NCBI GenBank assembly: GCA_963555705.1
Contig: OY743168.1
Location: forward strand, 25,097,128 to 25,161,127
Reading direction: 5' to 3'
Origin: Ligustrum vulgare
Taxonomy: Eukaryota > Streptophyta > Magnoliopsida > Lamiales > Oleaceae
Length of the DNA stretch: 64,000 bases
In this document: positions 21,001-30,906 of the stretch, one piece after another
Numbering within the stretch: the first letter of the stretch is position 1
Layout of the letters: each line of letters starts with the position of its first letter
Notes under the pieces: model-generated
What the model was told of the DNA's origin: nothing
What the model saw: only the letters and a program-made list of their open reading frames with translations
Database searches by the model: none
Translations under genes and position numbers: made by a program

Positions 21001-21226
21001 TATTGTAGGTGCCGATTCGTGGTCGAATCTCTTTCGAGATGGAGGAGATGATGAGAATCGCGAAGGTCCAACTTCATTGCATGAACCTGTGGTACACAAT
21101 GTTGCAAGATCAAAGTTCGAGGAGTCTCACGACAGTGCACTCAAGCAAGATTCGAGGTCGAATCCTTTTCAAGAGGAGGGGATGATGAGAATCGAGAAAG
21201 TCAAACCTCGATGCGCGTGCCAGTAG
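18044..21226 (+). CDS. Element E 1060-codon chimeric polyprotein ORF
   Basis: One uninterrupted frame. The Met at 18161 (MARQMEKSRGELEN) is the more likely start, because the sequence before it matches the untranslated leader of element A. Order (residues from 18044): Arg/Gly-rich N-terminus with two copies of REWVDRSGDGMDE-like repeats (about 125-190), no recognisable capsid or zinc knuckle; a retropepsin remnant (about 225-330) whose active site reads MIDGESDMNF; a Glu/Lys coiled stretch (about 360-385); three VGAT.PEKGE units; SLVISLLQEI, the edge of RT, joined directly to the RNase H C-terminus (KHALWKKFMKTFSYN, NDITDATSR, about 495-523); a Cys-rich region; a degenerate integrase zinc finger (CTCSKFRTC); an integrase core without its acidic residues; and the post-integrase tail (FDPGGWKWFFSRGERVPDRI). 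Its open frame despite lost catalysis is unusual. Confidence 0.8.
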   Translation: MSETREKYFLVRTLSHLHTKSIFNSQTQDSKYLLKNLSTTMARQMEKSRGELENLGTRGESTSNRGGEEMMCSRRRVRDNLGDVVYRDGGRKQNGSLNRKIRRDAWDDEKDSKQNGSMHRKRGEWVDRSGDGIDENIDSARMQNSSLHGMGKVGEVEEDWRMGRRRREWVDRSGDGMDEKVDIEQMKTSSFHRREGSESREVVEEINARPPQSMAHTNEAEEHGKDNFYTRCLVSDKPCSLMIDGESDMNFVSASRVEKLGLPVMKYPNPYVLQWLGDDGGVRVSEQVLLAFNIGSYCDQVICDVVLMHTTHIILGRPWQCERNVNLDRGRNRCSFKMNGKKVVILSLSSEEVCKDQMKLKKEFEEEKEKEKEKEEKEREDRKTKEPSIDKIEENKNESIRVGATSLRKGETMRVGATIPEKGEVREESRVEDPTSEKGEEVMSATKKIERKDHPKLFFTLEYSNTSLPSLVISLLQEIVRPTYQGNKELQKHALWKKFMKTFSYNNEYNRRKENDITDATSRRYSPNIFLNARLLCFEYIRGLYDLDVALTSVLLTCENVTCDKDPCHDECLMCKCNFLRVPNCISTKPFCENVASSTFHGHVESLFCENMLDLHIGSLKELLVRGVHGKDYLGCLDDKRTSLLTFLDAPSFRVEHSKSMHVNYPNLLNIHESCCEQYFDGFYGHDDYLFWKVGLCPCKCAMRKLLVGGAHDDCLMGRFKINGVLGVLCDQFYWPILKIGVEHVCTCSKFRTCKMVKSKFFPQEFHTYLPIMSKPWIINSINLTVGLLRTKKENEAIFVIVARSIKGSHLIACHETNKIVNIANLFFWELVHLHEVDANFVVVKFACNKSVYSSRKFSPLNVVFGPSLLTRLKLMHLFIYGDVSLGGHNKANRVKPLCRRLVSPSEGIGIQCTSHANHGRRRFVFDPGGWKWFFSRGERVPDRIKSKMLPCDVGASQTLGSAYKFILHGEYEISVTFIVSEFSIFIVGADSWSNLFRDGGDDENREGPTSLHEPVVHNVARSKFEESHDSALKQDSRSNPFQEEGMMRIEKVKPRCACQ
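19249..19351 (+). other. Triple hairpin repeat in element E
   Basis: Inverted repeats TGGGG-CCACGT-CCCTA (19249-19264, one G.U), TGGAG-CCACGA-TTCCA (19288-19303, one G.U) and TGAGG-ATCCTA-CCTCA (19336-19351). Start spacing of 39 and 48 nt is the same as in element A. The purine run after each, GAAAAAGG or close, is conserved. Confidence 0.7.
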
Positions 21227-21915
21227 GACCCACGACGAGATCCGACGTCGAAGAGGTTCAAGATTCGAGGCTAAACAATGTGAATAAATCAAGAAAAGAA
21301 GCTAAGAATCAAGTTGGAAATAAAAATGTGAAGTTTGGAGTTCAGCCAAGTTTCGGTCGACCAAACATTCTTCCGGTCGACCGATCTTCTGCAGAGGAAT
21401 TTTTTACCCAGCTTCAGTCGCTTTCGGCTGAGTAGCGGTCGACCGAAAGTCCCCTTTCGGTCGACCCGGTGATCGACCGAAACACTCCATTTTACAAAAA
21501 ACGGGGTTTTTCTTGCAATTTCCGAAATTACACTTTTTACCCATTTTGTACCTTTTAAACACATTTCTTGTTCATTTGTAAAAAACTTTGGATGTTAAGA
21601 AAATTGCTCTTGAGAGCTAGGTCTTGAAGACCCCCTTCTTGAGGTAAGGTTAAACCTCTTTGATCTTGTTATCTTCTTGAAATTTAATCAACTTTGCTTG
21701 AGTATTGTTATTCTTGTGTTGTTGTTTATTTTCCCCACCTTGGAATTTGTTTAAGTGACCCCCATTGGGCTAGGGTTTGTTAATCCTTGAATTTTGGGTT
21801 AGAATTAAACTTGGGTTAAGGTGTTTATCCATTTATTTACCACTTTAGCTTTCTTGGGTTGGTATTAAAATTGTTGTGGGAATTTTCGGTCAACGCACCG
21901 AAGGGGTTCGCATTA
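21183..21915 (+). repeat. Right LTR of element E
   Basis: 733 bp copy of 16450-17214, lacking 31 bp of the palindrome array near 21480. The terminal CA reads TA, just before the target duplicate CCTAG. Confidence 0.9.
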
Positions 21916-22679
21916 CCTAGGCATCGATCTAACAACTGTCCAGAAAGAAGGCAGGCAAACCTAATAGAGGCTGAGGAAGGCGACGATAACGATCTATTCG
22001 AAGAAGAAGAGGGCGAAGATACATATGATGGGGTCGAATTTGCAATAGAAGATGGAGTCGAGAGGCTGGCTTTGGTATGTACCTGAATTGCGTGCAAGGA
22101 AATCGTTGTGTGCATGATTATGTTCTTGAATTCCAACGATTTCCTGAACGTAATGATCTCCAAGAAACTGAAAATTAGAAGATTTCCAGATTTACCAATG
22201 GGTTGAAGACAACCATATAAGAGAATATTGGATTACAGACTATGTGGACACTACAGGATGCCATTAATATAGCCTTGAAGGCCGAGATGATGGAGAATGA
22301 CAAAAAGATAGCCAATTTCCGCAGAATTACATATACAGATCCGCCAGATAAAGGGAAAATTGTGCAACAACCAAATTCTTTAAATCTAGCAAATAAAGGA
22401 ACTAATGGTAGTGGAAAGTTCAATAACGGAAACCAGGACAGAAATCAACCCCAGAAAGAGAACCCCTATGCAAAACCCACGACAGATGTTTGTTACCGCT
22501 GTAGAAAACCTGGGCATCGATCTAACAAATGTCCAGAAAGAAGGCAAGCAAACCTAATTGAGGCTGAGGAAGGCGACGATAACGATCTGTTCGAAGAAGA
22601 AGAGGGTGAAGATACATATGATGGGGTCGAATTTGCAATAGAAGATGGAGTCGAGAGGCTGGCTTTGGTGTTACAATGA
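21916..22679 (+). pseudogene. Element D gag: end of copy 1 and all of copy 2
   Basis: 21921-22075 resumes the zinc knuckle (HRSNNCPERRQANLIEAEE) and the acidic tail. The duplicated segment then starts again at 22076 with the capsid end ([19 protein letters not shown]), with stops near 22177 and 22217, followed by a complete knuckle CYRCRKPGHRSNKC and the acidic tail LFEEEEGEDTYDGVEF. Confidence 0.88.
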
Positions 22680-23113
22680 GTGTTATTATCACCAAAAGAA
22701 GATGGGCAGTGACGTTGTATATTTCGTTCACTTTGTTTTATCAATAACAAAGTTTGCGAAGTAATAGTAGATAATGGAAGTTGTGAGAATTTTGTGTCCA
22801 AGAAGCTGGTGAACACTTTGAAGTTGCAAACTGAGAAACATCCCGACCCGTATTCATTAGGTTGGGTAAAAATGGGACCATCTGTTCAAGTTATCGAGAC
22901 GTGTAAAGTACCTCTTTCTATTGGAAAACACTATAAGGATGAGATTGTTTGTGATGTAATCGACATGGACGCCTGTCATATTCTCTTGGGACGACCTTGG
23001 CAATATGATGTGAATTATATACACAAAGGACGTGATAATATAGTGTTATTTCCTTGGAAGGGTCACAGAATCGCCAGGCTACTCTGGATCAGGAATCAAA
23101 ATTGGGAATGAAA
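22680..23113 (+). pseudogene. Element D aspartic protease
   Basis: Retropepsin-like segment: [20 protein letters not shown] with D-N-G at the active site, [17 protein letters not shown], and the flap and second-half motif [17 protein letters not shown]. The beginning is in a different frame from gag. The piece ends at a TGA near 23109, after a frame change around 23060-23100. Confidence 0.85.
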
Positions 23114-23858
23114 AAATCTGAAAACTTTCTTACTATTACCGGTGATGAACGAGAAGTAGTGGACTTTGCTAAGGATTCTTGTTGCATATTTCCCGTTGTG
23201 GTTAAAGGACTCATGGTAGCGGACCATAATGAAGAAATTCCGATAGAAGTACAGAACATCCTAAATGATTTCCAGGGTATAATTGCAGATGAACTTCCAA
23301 ACGAGCTACCTCCTATGCTTGACATTCAGCATCATATCGATTTGGTGCCCGGTGCCAGCCTTCCTAATCTTCCACATTACAGAATGAACCCCAAGGAGAA
23401 TGAAATTTTAAGGGACTGGAATGAAGATTTGCTGAGAAAGGGTTTCATCAGGGAAAGTATGAGCCCTTGTGCTGTTCCTATTTTATTAATACCAAAAAAA
23501 GGAGGGACTTGGCGCATGTGTGTGGACAGTCGCGCCAACAATAAAATACAGGTTTCATATTCCCCGTTTGGAAGATATGTTGGATGTTTTAGAAGGTTCC
23601 AAAGTATTTTCAAAAATTGATCTTCGCAGTGGATACCATCAGATTCGAATAAGACTGGGGGACGAGTGGAAGATGGCCTTCAAAAGCAAAGGCAGGTTGT
23701 ATGAGTGGATGGTGATGCCGTTCGGATTATCTAATGCTCCGAGCACCTTCATGAGGCTAATGAATCAGGTTCTGCGTCCTTTTATTGGTTCCTTCGTTGT
23801 CGTCTACTTTGACGATATCCTTATTTATAGAAAGAGTGAAGAAGAACATTTATTTTAG
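23114..23858 (+). pseudogene. Element D reverse transcriptase
   Basis: Starts in the protease-RT linker; the RT has [48 protein letters not shown], then a frameshift near 23545, [35 protein letters not shown] and an intact catalytic box [11 protein letters not shown] (near 23800-23830). A TAG at 23856-23858 follows. Apart from the frameshift and this stop the domain looks intact. Confidence 0.9.
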
Positions 23859-25427
23859 TTGAGACAGGTTCTAGGAGTGTTGAAGGAGAACAAGTTATTT
23901 ATAAATCTGAAGAAGTGTAATTTTTGTACAAGAAAGTTGTTGTTTTTGGGTTTTGTGGTCGGGGAAGATGGTATACAGGTGGATGAGGAGAAGACAAAAG
24001 CAATACAAGATTGGCCGACTCCAAAAACAGTATCAGATGTTAGAAGTTTCCATGGGCTAGCCACATTCTACCGATGTTTCGTTCAAAATTTCAGTACTAT
24101 CACAACCCCCCTTACGGAATGTTTAAAGAAAGAAAAGTTTAATTGGGGCGAGGAGCAGGAACGTAGTTTTGCTCTTATCAAAAAAAAATTATGTACTGCT
24201 CTTGTATTGGCTTTACCTAGCTTTGAGAAAGTTTTTGAAGTTGAATGTGATGTAAGTGGTGTAGGAGTTGGAGCTGTCCTTTTGCAAGAAAAGAGACCAG
24301 ACGCTTATTTTTCAGAAAAACTAAGCGACGCCAGGCAAAAGTGGAGCACTTATGATCAGGATTTTTATGCAGTGGTGAGAGCTTTAAAACAATGGGAGCA
24401 TTATCTAATACAGAAGGAGTTTGTATTATTCACTGATCATCAGGCCTTGAAGTTTTTAAATAGTCAAAAATCCCTCAACAAAATGCATATCAGATGGGTT
24501 ACCTTTTTACAAAAATTTCCTTTTGTGATCAAGCACAAGTCAGGTAAATCTAATCCGGTGGCCGATGCTCTTAGTAGAAGAATGGCGCTACTGGTTACTC
24601 TATCTCAAGAAGTTGTTGGTTTTGATTGTTTAAAAGAATTATACCCAGAAGATGAAGACTTCAAGCAAATTTGGGACAAGTGTGCTAGAGGTGAACCATT
24701 AACTGACTTTCATGTCTCAGATGGTTACCTATTCAAAGGTAACCAACTTTGCATTCCTATTTCATCTTTACGTGAGAAATTAATACGCGATCTACATGGT
24801 AGTGGTTTAAGTGGCCATTTAGGGCGAGATAAAACCATAGCAAGTCTGGAAAACAGGTATTATTGGGCTCGACTAAAGAAGGAAGTTGGTAACATTATCA
24901 GAAAGTGTTATATTTGTCACGTGTCCAAAGGTCAGTCTCAAAACACGGGGTTGTACACGCCACTTCCTGTTCTGGGAGGAATTTGGCGAGATATATCGAT
25001 GGATTTTGTTTTGGGTTTACCACGAACCCAAAGAGGAGTGGATTCAGTATTCGTAGTGGTAGACAGGTTTTCCAAGATGGCTCACTTTATCGCCTGTCGC
25101 AAGACTTCTGATGCATCTCACATTTCCAAACTATTTTTTAAGGAAGTAGTCAAGTTACATGGAGTTCCTAGGTCCATTACATCAGACAGGGACACGAAAT
25201 TTCTGGGGCATTTTTGGATAACATTGTGGAAATTGTTTAACACAAAATTGAAAAGGAGTAGCACAGCCCACCCACAAACTGATGGACAAACTGAAGTTAC
25301 CAACAGGACTTTGGGGAATATGATTCGAAGTGTTTGTGGAGACAATCCAAAACAATGGGATTATGCATTAGCTCAGGTTGAATTTGCGTATAACAGTGCA
25401 GTTCATACAGCTACAGCCTACAGGTAG
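23859..25427 (+). pseudogene. Element D RNase H and integrase, 522 codons open
   Basis: RT thumb ([17 protein letters not shown]), RNase H ([24 protein letters not shown], where the usual catalytic Glu is Asp; [20 protein letters not shown]), integrase zinc finger ([15 protein letters not shown]), and the integrase core with all three acidic residues: [36 protein letters not shown]. This is the best-preserved integrase in the window and could in principle have served related defective elements. A stop at 25425-25427 breaks the end. Confidence 0.92.
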
Positions 25428-25980
25428 GTCGCCTTTTGCTATCGTGTATTTCGAAGTTCCGTATCATGTGGTGGATTTAGTTTCATTACCTTAGGGGCAT
25501 AGATGGAATAAAGCAGCTGAAGACTTGGCAACAGAAGTGGTTTCAATTCGGGATGAGGTGAAACAAAAGTTAGACAAAACAAATGCAAAATATAAGGTAG
25601 CAGTAGATCCTCATAGACGTGACAAGCAGTTCTAAGAAGGGGATTCCGTTATGGTGTTCTTACGAAAAAAGAGATTTTCAACTGGTTCTTACAGTAAACT
25701 AAAACCCCGAAAGTATAGTCCTTTTAAGGTACTGAAACGAATCAACAATAATGCTTATATCTTAGATTTGCCAACGTCAATGGGGATTTCAAGTACGTTC
25801 AACGTAGTTGATCTATACAAGTTCCATGAAGATAATGAGCCTCTTTATCCAGATTATAACTCGGGGTCGAGTTCTTCGGAGGTAGAAGGGAGTGATGTAG
25901 AACAAATGGCAGAGTGGATTGAAGAAGAAATAGAACGCAATTTACAGATTTGGAGTCTGACCTCCGTTTCGAGCCCATAA
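25428..25980 (+). pseudogene. Element D integrase C-terminus and polyprotein tail running into the LTR
   Basis: Stops near 25491 and 25633 interrupt this part. The final open frame 25651-25980 carries the post-integrase region ([56 protein letters not shown]). It continues across the LTR boundary at 25893 for 29 codons ([18 protein letters not shown]) before TAA. No classical chromodomain is visible. Confidence 0.85.
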
Positions 25981-26417
25981 TATGTCTATTTTGGGTAGCT
26001 CGACGAGACAAATTCGACCCACTGCTTTGCTGTGACATACCATGGATTTTGGGCATTCGAGATCGTTCAGACAGATAAAACAGTGTTTTAATATTTTAGT
26101 GCTATTTATGTCATTTAGTTTATTTCGAATTCTTTTTATTTAGTTGAGTTGGAATTGGTTTTATGTTTTCTAGTTAATTTAGAATATATTTCTTTGTTTT
26201 ATTTAGTTAATCTAGAATAGGTTTTATACTTTTTCTATTTGATTTAGAACATGTTTCTTTGTTTTAAGGCCCTATAAATAGAGGCTTAATTCATTGTTTT
26301 TATTCATTCATTGATCAATAAAAGTTCTTTAGAGTTTTCTCATTCTTGTTGGTGGATTCCAAGTTTTATATTCCTTTTAAGGATTTAGCTTGAATTCCTT
26401 GCTTCCGTCGTGCGTCA
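25893..26417 (+). repeat. 3' LTR of element D
   Basis: 525 bp, TGATGTAGAAC..TGCGTCA, followed by TTGTG (26418-26422). Confidence 0.92.
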
Positions 26418-26422
26418 TTGTG

Positions 26423-26445
26423 CATGTTTGATTCGAAACCTAACA
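26423..26445 (+). repeat. Left LTR of element F, last 23 bp
   Basis: GCATGTTTGATTCGAAACCTAACA-type end, matching the end of the right LTR (ATGTTTGATTCAAATCTTAACA). It shows that D inserted 23 bp from the LTR end. Confidence 0.75.
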
Positions 26446-28616
26446 GTAGTGGGTGGGCGTTTATCCGTTTGGTTTCGGGTTATTGAATTCCAGTCCAATT
26501 TTAGTTCTTCAATCTCAAAAACCAAACGATTTCGATTATTTTTCCTTTCTTGTTCGGTTCTTCAACAAGAAATTTAACTTTACTAAATGCGACATCATTA
26601 AAGCAGTCGAAATCTCATCCCCATTTTCTGCCTCCACATCTGGCTTTCCGCCCACATCAATATCATTTTAAAATGTCTAAATTAGAGTTTGACCCCAATT
26701 TTAAAATATATATATATTATTTTGAAAAATCTCAATTGTTAATAAAATTGATTAGTTAATTAGATTAATTTTATTAATAAATCGAATTAGTTGATTTCAT
26801 TATCTTTTTCGATCTATTATGTCTAAAGAGTTTAAACAATTATTGTCATTACTACAAATTTAGAAAGGTATTATTATTAATAATAATAGATATCAATGAT
26901 AGGATCTATAGTGGATGATTATGGACTCAACCTATATGATTGGTTGAATGTATGGTTTATTTAATTTTGCTTTTGTTATTAAGTTTGCTTGCCACTATTA
27001 ATTTATTTCAGACTGCGTGCTCTAGTTTGTAGATATGAACATGCATGTCCATTTATTTTGAGCCGCATGCCAACTAATATAGGATGAAGGTTGAGGTTGA
27101 TCCACAAAAAGACAACTAGTATAGGATAAAGGTCGTAGCAGGAAATGGAGATTATTGCATTTAGAAATCGATAATTGAATGCAATGTCCCTTATGAATTA
27201 ACCAACTTTTCTGCTCCATGACTTGGGGAGACAGATAGATACAGTCCATAGTCATCCACAATATTATTATATGTATGATTAATTGTATGGTTGATGTTAG
27301 GTAATGCAAAATGTCTTCCATTGTTATAGTGAAAAAACAGAGTCCGTCGTCGATGTCAATTTGTTGAGTCACTCAAGGTTGCAAGATAGAATGTATGTTT
27401 ATTATTATAAAACATATGATGTTTCTGAACAATTAGTAGAATTTAATCGAAATTTATCTCTTATTGAGTCATTCAAGGTGATGAGATTTAATATGTACAA
27501 TCAAGCAAACACATAAGATTGTGTGCCTAATGATCTAGAAGTCATATAGAGATGTGACTTATAAGAGAATCTACCTAAAATTTTTATTAGGTAGGTTCTA
27601 ATAAAATGGAAGGGATAATAACCAACTAAAAATCGAAGAGATTTTATTAATTAATGTAGATGGTCATTAATTAAGTTTAAATAGTGGGAGTATATATTAA
27701 TGGAGTCCGTAGAATAAGTTCAAATAACTTTTAAGTCACAAAGTGTTGTGACTGTGAAATACAAGTCATGAATGACTTATTTTAAAATTGTTCCTAGTTG
27801 AAGTAACAACAAGATATAGATATTGTTGTTGAAATTAAACTAGCATGTGCTGCATTTATTTCTTATGAAGAAAGTAACTTATATCAAAAGTTATAATGTA
27901 GATGGACATTCGAATGAATACATGATACATTTTTAGATGAACAAAAAACATTGATGACCTGTTTAGAGATTCCACATGGATCACTATCCAAGTGTCAGTT
28001 GTGAATCTCCAATGCACGATTGTGAAATTGGTCCTTTGACTTGAGGAATTCATAGAATCTTATGTGAAGATTTCTAAACTTTGACGAACGTTGATGTTGG
28101 CTCTTGAAGATTATATATGTCCAAAATGAGAATTCATCACTTCTGGATAGTAAGAGACTATACCTTGCATTTCCTCAACTTATGTTTATATAAAGTCCTC
28201 AATCAAGATGGCGTTATGAATTGAAAATGTTTCAGTCATGACTAAATCAACTAAGAGTATAGGTGAATAATATAATTAGATAAAAAGATATTGACGCTTT
28301 ACAATATCTCTCAACGAATTAGGTTATATTTGATTGAGGGATTATATTTTCATAGTAGTAGCACATAAACTGAACTTGTCATACCACGTGACATTTCCCT
28401 TCACAAGGATTTCCTTAACACATTTCTAGATATCAATCTTGGACTGAGACGTAAATAAGTTGAGAATAAATTAGAAGTAGAGGTTTTGATTTATCTTATT
28501 CCGATCAAATTGAAATAATAATATCACGACGTTTGTTATCGTGTATGGAACTTGATGGGTCACATGCAAAAGTAAGAATTAAGTTTATGAATTTGGATCT
28601 TGTACAAGTGAAAGAT
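26446..28616 (+). other. Non-coding internal region of element F
   Basis: 2171 bp, AT-rich, with no protein motif in six frames. The right end (GTACAAGTGAAAGAT) is moderately purine-rich, as expected before a 3' LTR. Confidence 0.55.
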
Positions 28617-28999
28617 TGTTGGAATAGTGTCCAGGCCCAATTAGTTGGACCAGACTTGAATTACTTATTGGACAAAAATGACCCAAGCCCTTTAGCTAAA
28701 CCCTAACTAGGACTCCATGTTACCAATAAATCCTAGGCTAATTACAAGAGATGCAGAGAATCTTAGTTTCTAGCAAAACTCATTACAGATCCTAGTTTAC
28801 TATGTGAATTTCTGTTAGATGCTAGATAATTAGACAGTTGTGGTGACAACATCTGTACATCCCGTTTCAGAATTCAGATTCACTGTGTTCATGCAATATA
28901 TAATCTCTATCACGAACTTTATCTAAGTACAAAATTGATTTGTGCTATTATTTTGGATCTGTTTAATTCTGCTATGGATGTTTGATTCAAATCTTAACA
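28617..28999 (+). repeat. Right LTR of element F
   Basis: 383 bp from TGTTGGAATAGTGTCC to AATCTTAACA. It diverges clearly from the left copy (many substitutions and small indels). Confidence 0.75.
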
Positions 29000-29261
29000 A
29001 CACATGCACATGAATGTCATAAAATATTTTGTGCATCGTTTATAAGTAAATGTATTATCAACAATAATTAGCAACGGGCGTGTCTTGTTATAGATGATTT
29101 CATTTTACCATTGGAATTTTCGTGCCTAATGTTACGTTGATTTTTACCAATGATAATAGCAACTGCAGAATTTTTGTGTGGTATTTCAGTTTTCGTCCAA
29201 AGTATTGTTTTTAAATTATATTTCAAATAATTAACAACTTTTGACAATCAAGAATTTTTAA

Positions 29262-29443
29262 GCCCTTGTTTGATTATCATTATTAAAAAAAAAAAATTCT
29301 CAAACTCATTTTCAACTACATAAATTATTAATAAATAATTTATATATAAACCTAAAAATCTTCCATACTTTTAACCTCACATTCTACAAAAAATCACTAT
29401 TCTATAACTCATTTTTTCAATTAAATGGGTCTTAAACAGGGGC
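29262..29443. mobile_element. Tourist-like MITE, copy 1
   Basis: 182 bp with terminal inverted repeats GCCCTTGTTTGA / TTAAACAGGGGC and a TAA target duplicate on each side (29259-29261, 29444-29446). The 3-bp TAA/TTA target and GCCC.TGTTT ends fit PIF/Harbinger-derived Tourist MITEs. No coding capacity. Related copies are at 42753 and 44444. Confidence 0.72.
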
Positions 29444-29521
29444 TAAATGTTGTATTTATATAATAAAAAATTCATTTAACTAATATATGAAATTCGAAAC
29501 AAAAATATCCACAAGAATATA

Positions 29522-29610
29522 ATTGCTCCATTAGTTGGGTTGCACTTTCATAACCCTCAAATCATTTGTTCGAATCACATATGCAACAATCCTCATTTAC
29601 ATATAAAAAA
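29522..29610 (+). repeat. SINE-like tRNA-derived fragment
   Basis: Contains an A-box-like TTAGTTGGGTTG and a B-box-like TTGTTCGAATC about 40 bp apart. Ends were not determined, so this is tentative. Confidence 0.35.
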
Positions 29611-30345
29611 AATCACATAGAATATTTTCTTTGGCGAGTCGGGTCGGATGGGTTGTTGGGTTGGGCAATAGGGGAACATGTCGGATTAGGTATATTATTT
29701 TTTATTTTTTAATTGAATTCTATATTTTCTAATGACATGTGTAGCCATTAACAACGGAAATTCGGTTGATAAAAGTCTATAACATTACTAACAAAAATTC
29801 AGTTAATAAAATTGTGCGCCATTACCAACGAAATTTCAATTGATCAAAGGACACACCATTACCAATGAAAATTCTATAACTAAAGTGATATATGCATTCC
29901 CAACCGATATTTCGGTGGTAACTTTCAGCTACTTTCAAAATAACAACGGAAGGTCAGTTGAAAATTTTCTATCAGTGAAACTTATTGGGAATTGTTTTCA
30001 GTGTTTCATATTTTTCTTCTTGTCAAACCTAAAATAGTTTGCCATAAATACCTTTGAAATGTTCATGCCAAAATTTTTCGTGGAAAGCTTTTAGCAAGTT
30101 AATTCTGCTGGTGTTCAAAGTTCTGACGCCCTCCAGGAGGAGGTTCGACAGTCACTAGAGGAAGGCATCTAGCGGATGCAAGGTGCCCATCACAATGGTT
30201 GCACCTAATATAATAAAAGTAAGTTAGGGTTTACTATTCATTTTAGTAGTCTTTAAGGGCATGTTTGGTTGACTTTTTTTTCATGTTTGGTTGACTTTTT
30301 TTCTAATTAATTAACTATAATATATTACAAATCATGCTACATGTA

Positions 30346-30436
30346 CACTTTTTGTACACCTATTGACATGGGATGAGACTCGATTATATGGAGAATTAAA
30401 ATAATGTACCCCATGTGAGTGGGTGTACAAAAAGTG
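30346..30436. repeat. Short foldback element
   Basis: Arms 30346-30373 (CACTTTTTGTACACC..ACATGGG) and 30409-30436 (CCCATGTG..GGTGTACAAAAAGTG) are inverted, with a few mismatches and a loop of about 35 bp. Confidence 0.75.
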
Positions 30437-30570
30437 AGTGAGTATACAAAAAAGTATATTAGAAGTGAGATGATATTTAAATAGTTTGGGTTTTTTTTAA
30501 AAAAGAAATAGGTGTTCCTTTTGGTCGCTTTTAAGATATTTTTGATGGGCAATTTCTTTTTCAAACCTGG

Positions 30571-30863
30571 TGGAACAAATATATCATCTTTTATATTTAA
30601 GGTGAAGTCTCCGTGTCTCTATTTGCAACTTCTCTATCCTATTATTTTCTATTAAAAAACTAATACTTCTATACTTTATTTTTTATTTAACTATCCTAAC
30701 TCTTAAGGGTGTTTTTGATTATTTTTTTTTTTTAATTAGATGGAACAAATACATCATCGTTTATGTTCAAGGTGAACTCTTCATGTCTCTCTTTGTAACT
30801 TATCCTATTACTTCCTACTAAAAAATAGATACTTTCTATACTTCATTTTTTGTTTGCTCTTGT
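30571..30863. repeat. Diverged tandem duplication, offset 170 bp
   Basis: TGGAACAAATATATCATC at 30571 and TGGAACAAATACATCATC at 30741 begin two related stretches of about 125-140 bp that share GGTGAA.TCT and GTGTCTCT or ATGTCTCT segments. Confidence 0.7.
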
Positions 30864-30906
30864 TGGGGAAAAGTCAGTTTTCCCACCCCAATCGTTCTGA
30901 TATCAC

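Larger units (their letters stand above)
16450..21915 (+). mobile_element. Element E: non-autonomous Ty3/gypsy element with one long ORF
   Basis: LTRs 16450-17214 (765 bp) and 21183-21915 (733 bp), TGATGAGAATCG..GTTCGCATCA (last bases TTA in the right copy). Perfect 5-bp target-site duplication CCTAG at 16445-16449 and 21916-21920. Primer site TGGTATCAGAGCTTGG (17217-17232); polypurine AAGAGGAGGGGA just before 21183. The LTRs differ at roughly 16 positions plus one 31-bp deletion, about 2 percent, so it is a fairly recent insertion. The internal region carries a single 1060-codon frame with no recognisable capsid or RT. E needs enzymes from another element. Confidence 0.92.
16016..22669 (+). 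repeat. Tandem duplication of about 590 bp in element D gag
   Basis: Copy 1 is 16016-16449 plus 21921-22075, interrupted by element E. Copy 2 is 22076-22669. Both run from TATGTACCTGAATTG to GAGAGGCTGGCTTTGG. The copies differ at many positions (a 4-bp indel, several substitutions), so the duplication is older than the insertion of E into copy 1. Confidence 0.88.
14871..26417 (+). mobile_element. Ty3/gypsy element D, nearly complete, carrying element E
   Basis: LTRs 14871-15411 (541 bp) and 25893-26417 (525 bp), both TGATGTAGAAC..GCGTCA or ACGTCA, with a perfect target-site duplication TTGTG. Primer site TGGTATCAAAGCTGG at 15414-15428; purine-rich tract just before 25893. The order gag, zinc knuckle, protease, RT, RNase H, integrase, tail is that of Ty3/gypsy. 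The reading frame is broken by a few frameshifts and stops, but integrase and RT catalytic residues are present. gag contains a 590-bp tandem duplication, one copy of which is split by element E. The pol frame ends 88 bp inside the 3' LTR, as known for CRM-type chromoviruses; that clade assignment is inference. Confidence 0.92.
14513..28999 (+). mobile_element. Non-coding LTR element F, outer shell of a three-level nest
   Basis: Left LTR (14513-14870 plus 26423-26445, split by element D) and right LTR (28617-28999) both start TGTTGGAATAGTGTC and end CTTAACA or CCTAACA; both are about 382 bp. Flanks are ACACG (14508-14512) and ACACA (29000-29004), a 4-of-5 target-site match. The LTRs have clearly diverged, so F is older than D and E. 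The internal region 26446-28616 (2171 bp) has no protein homology I can see. F is thus LARD-like and non-autonomous. No convincing primer site follows the left LTR. Confidence 0.7.
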
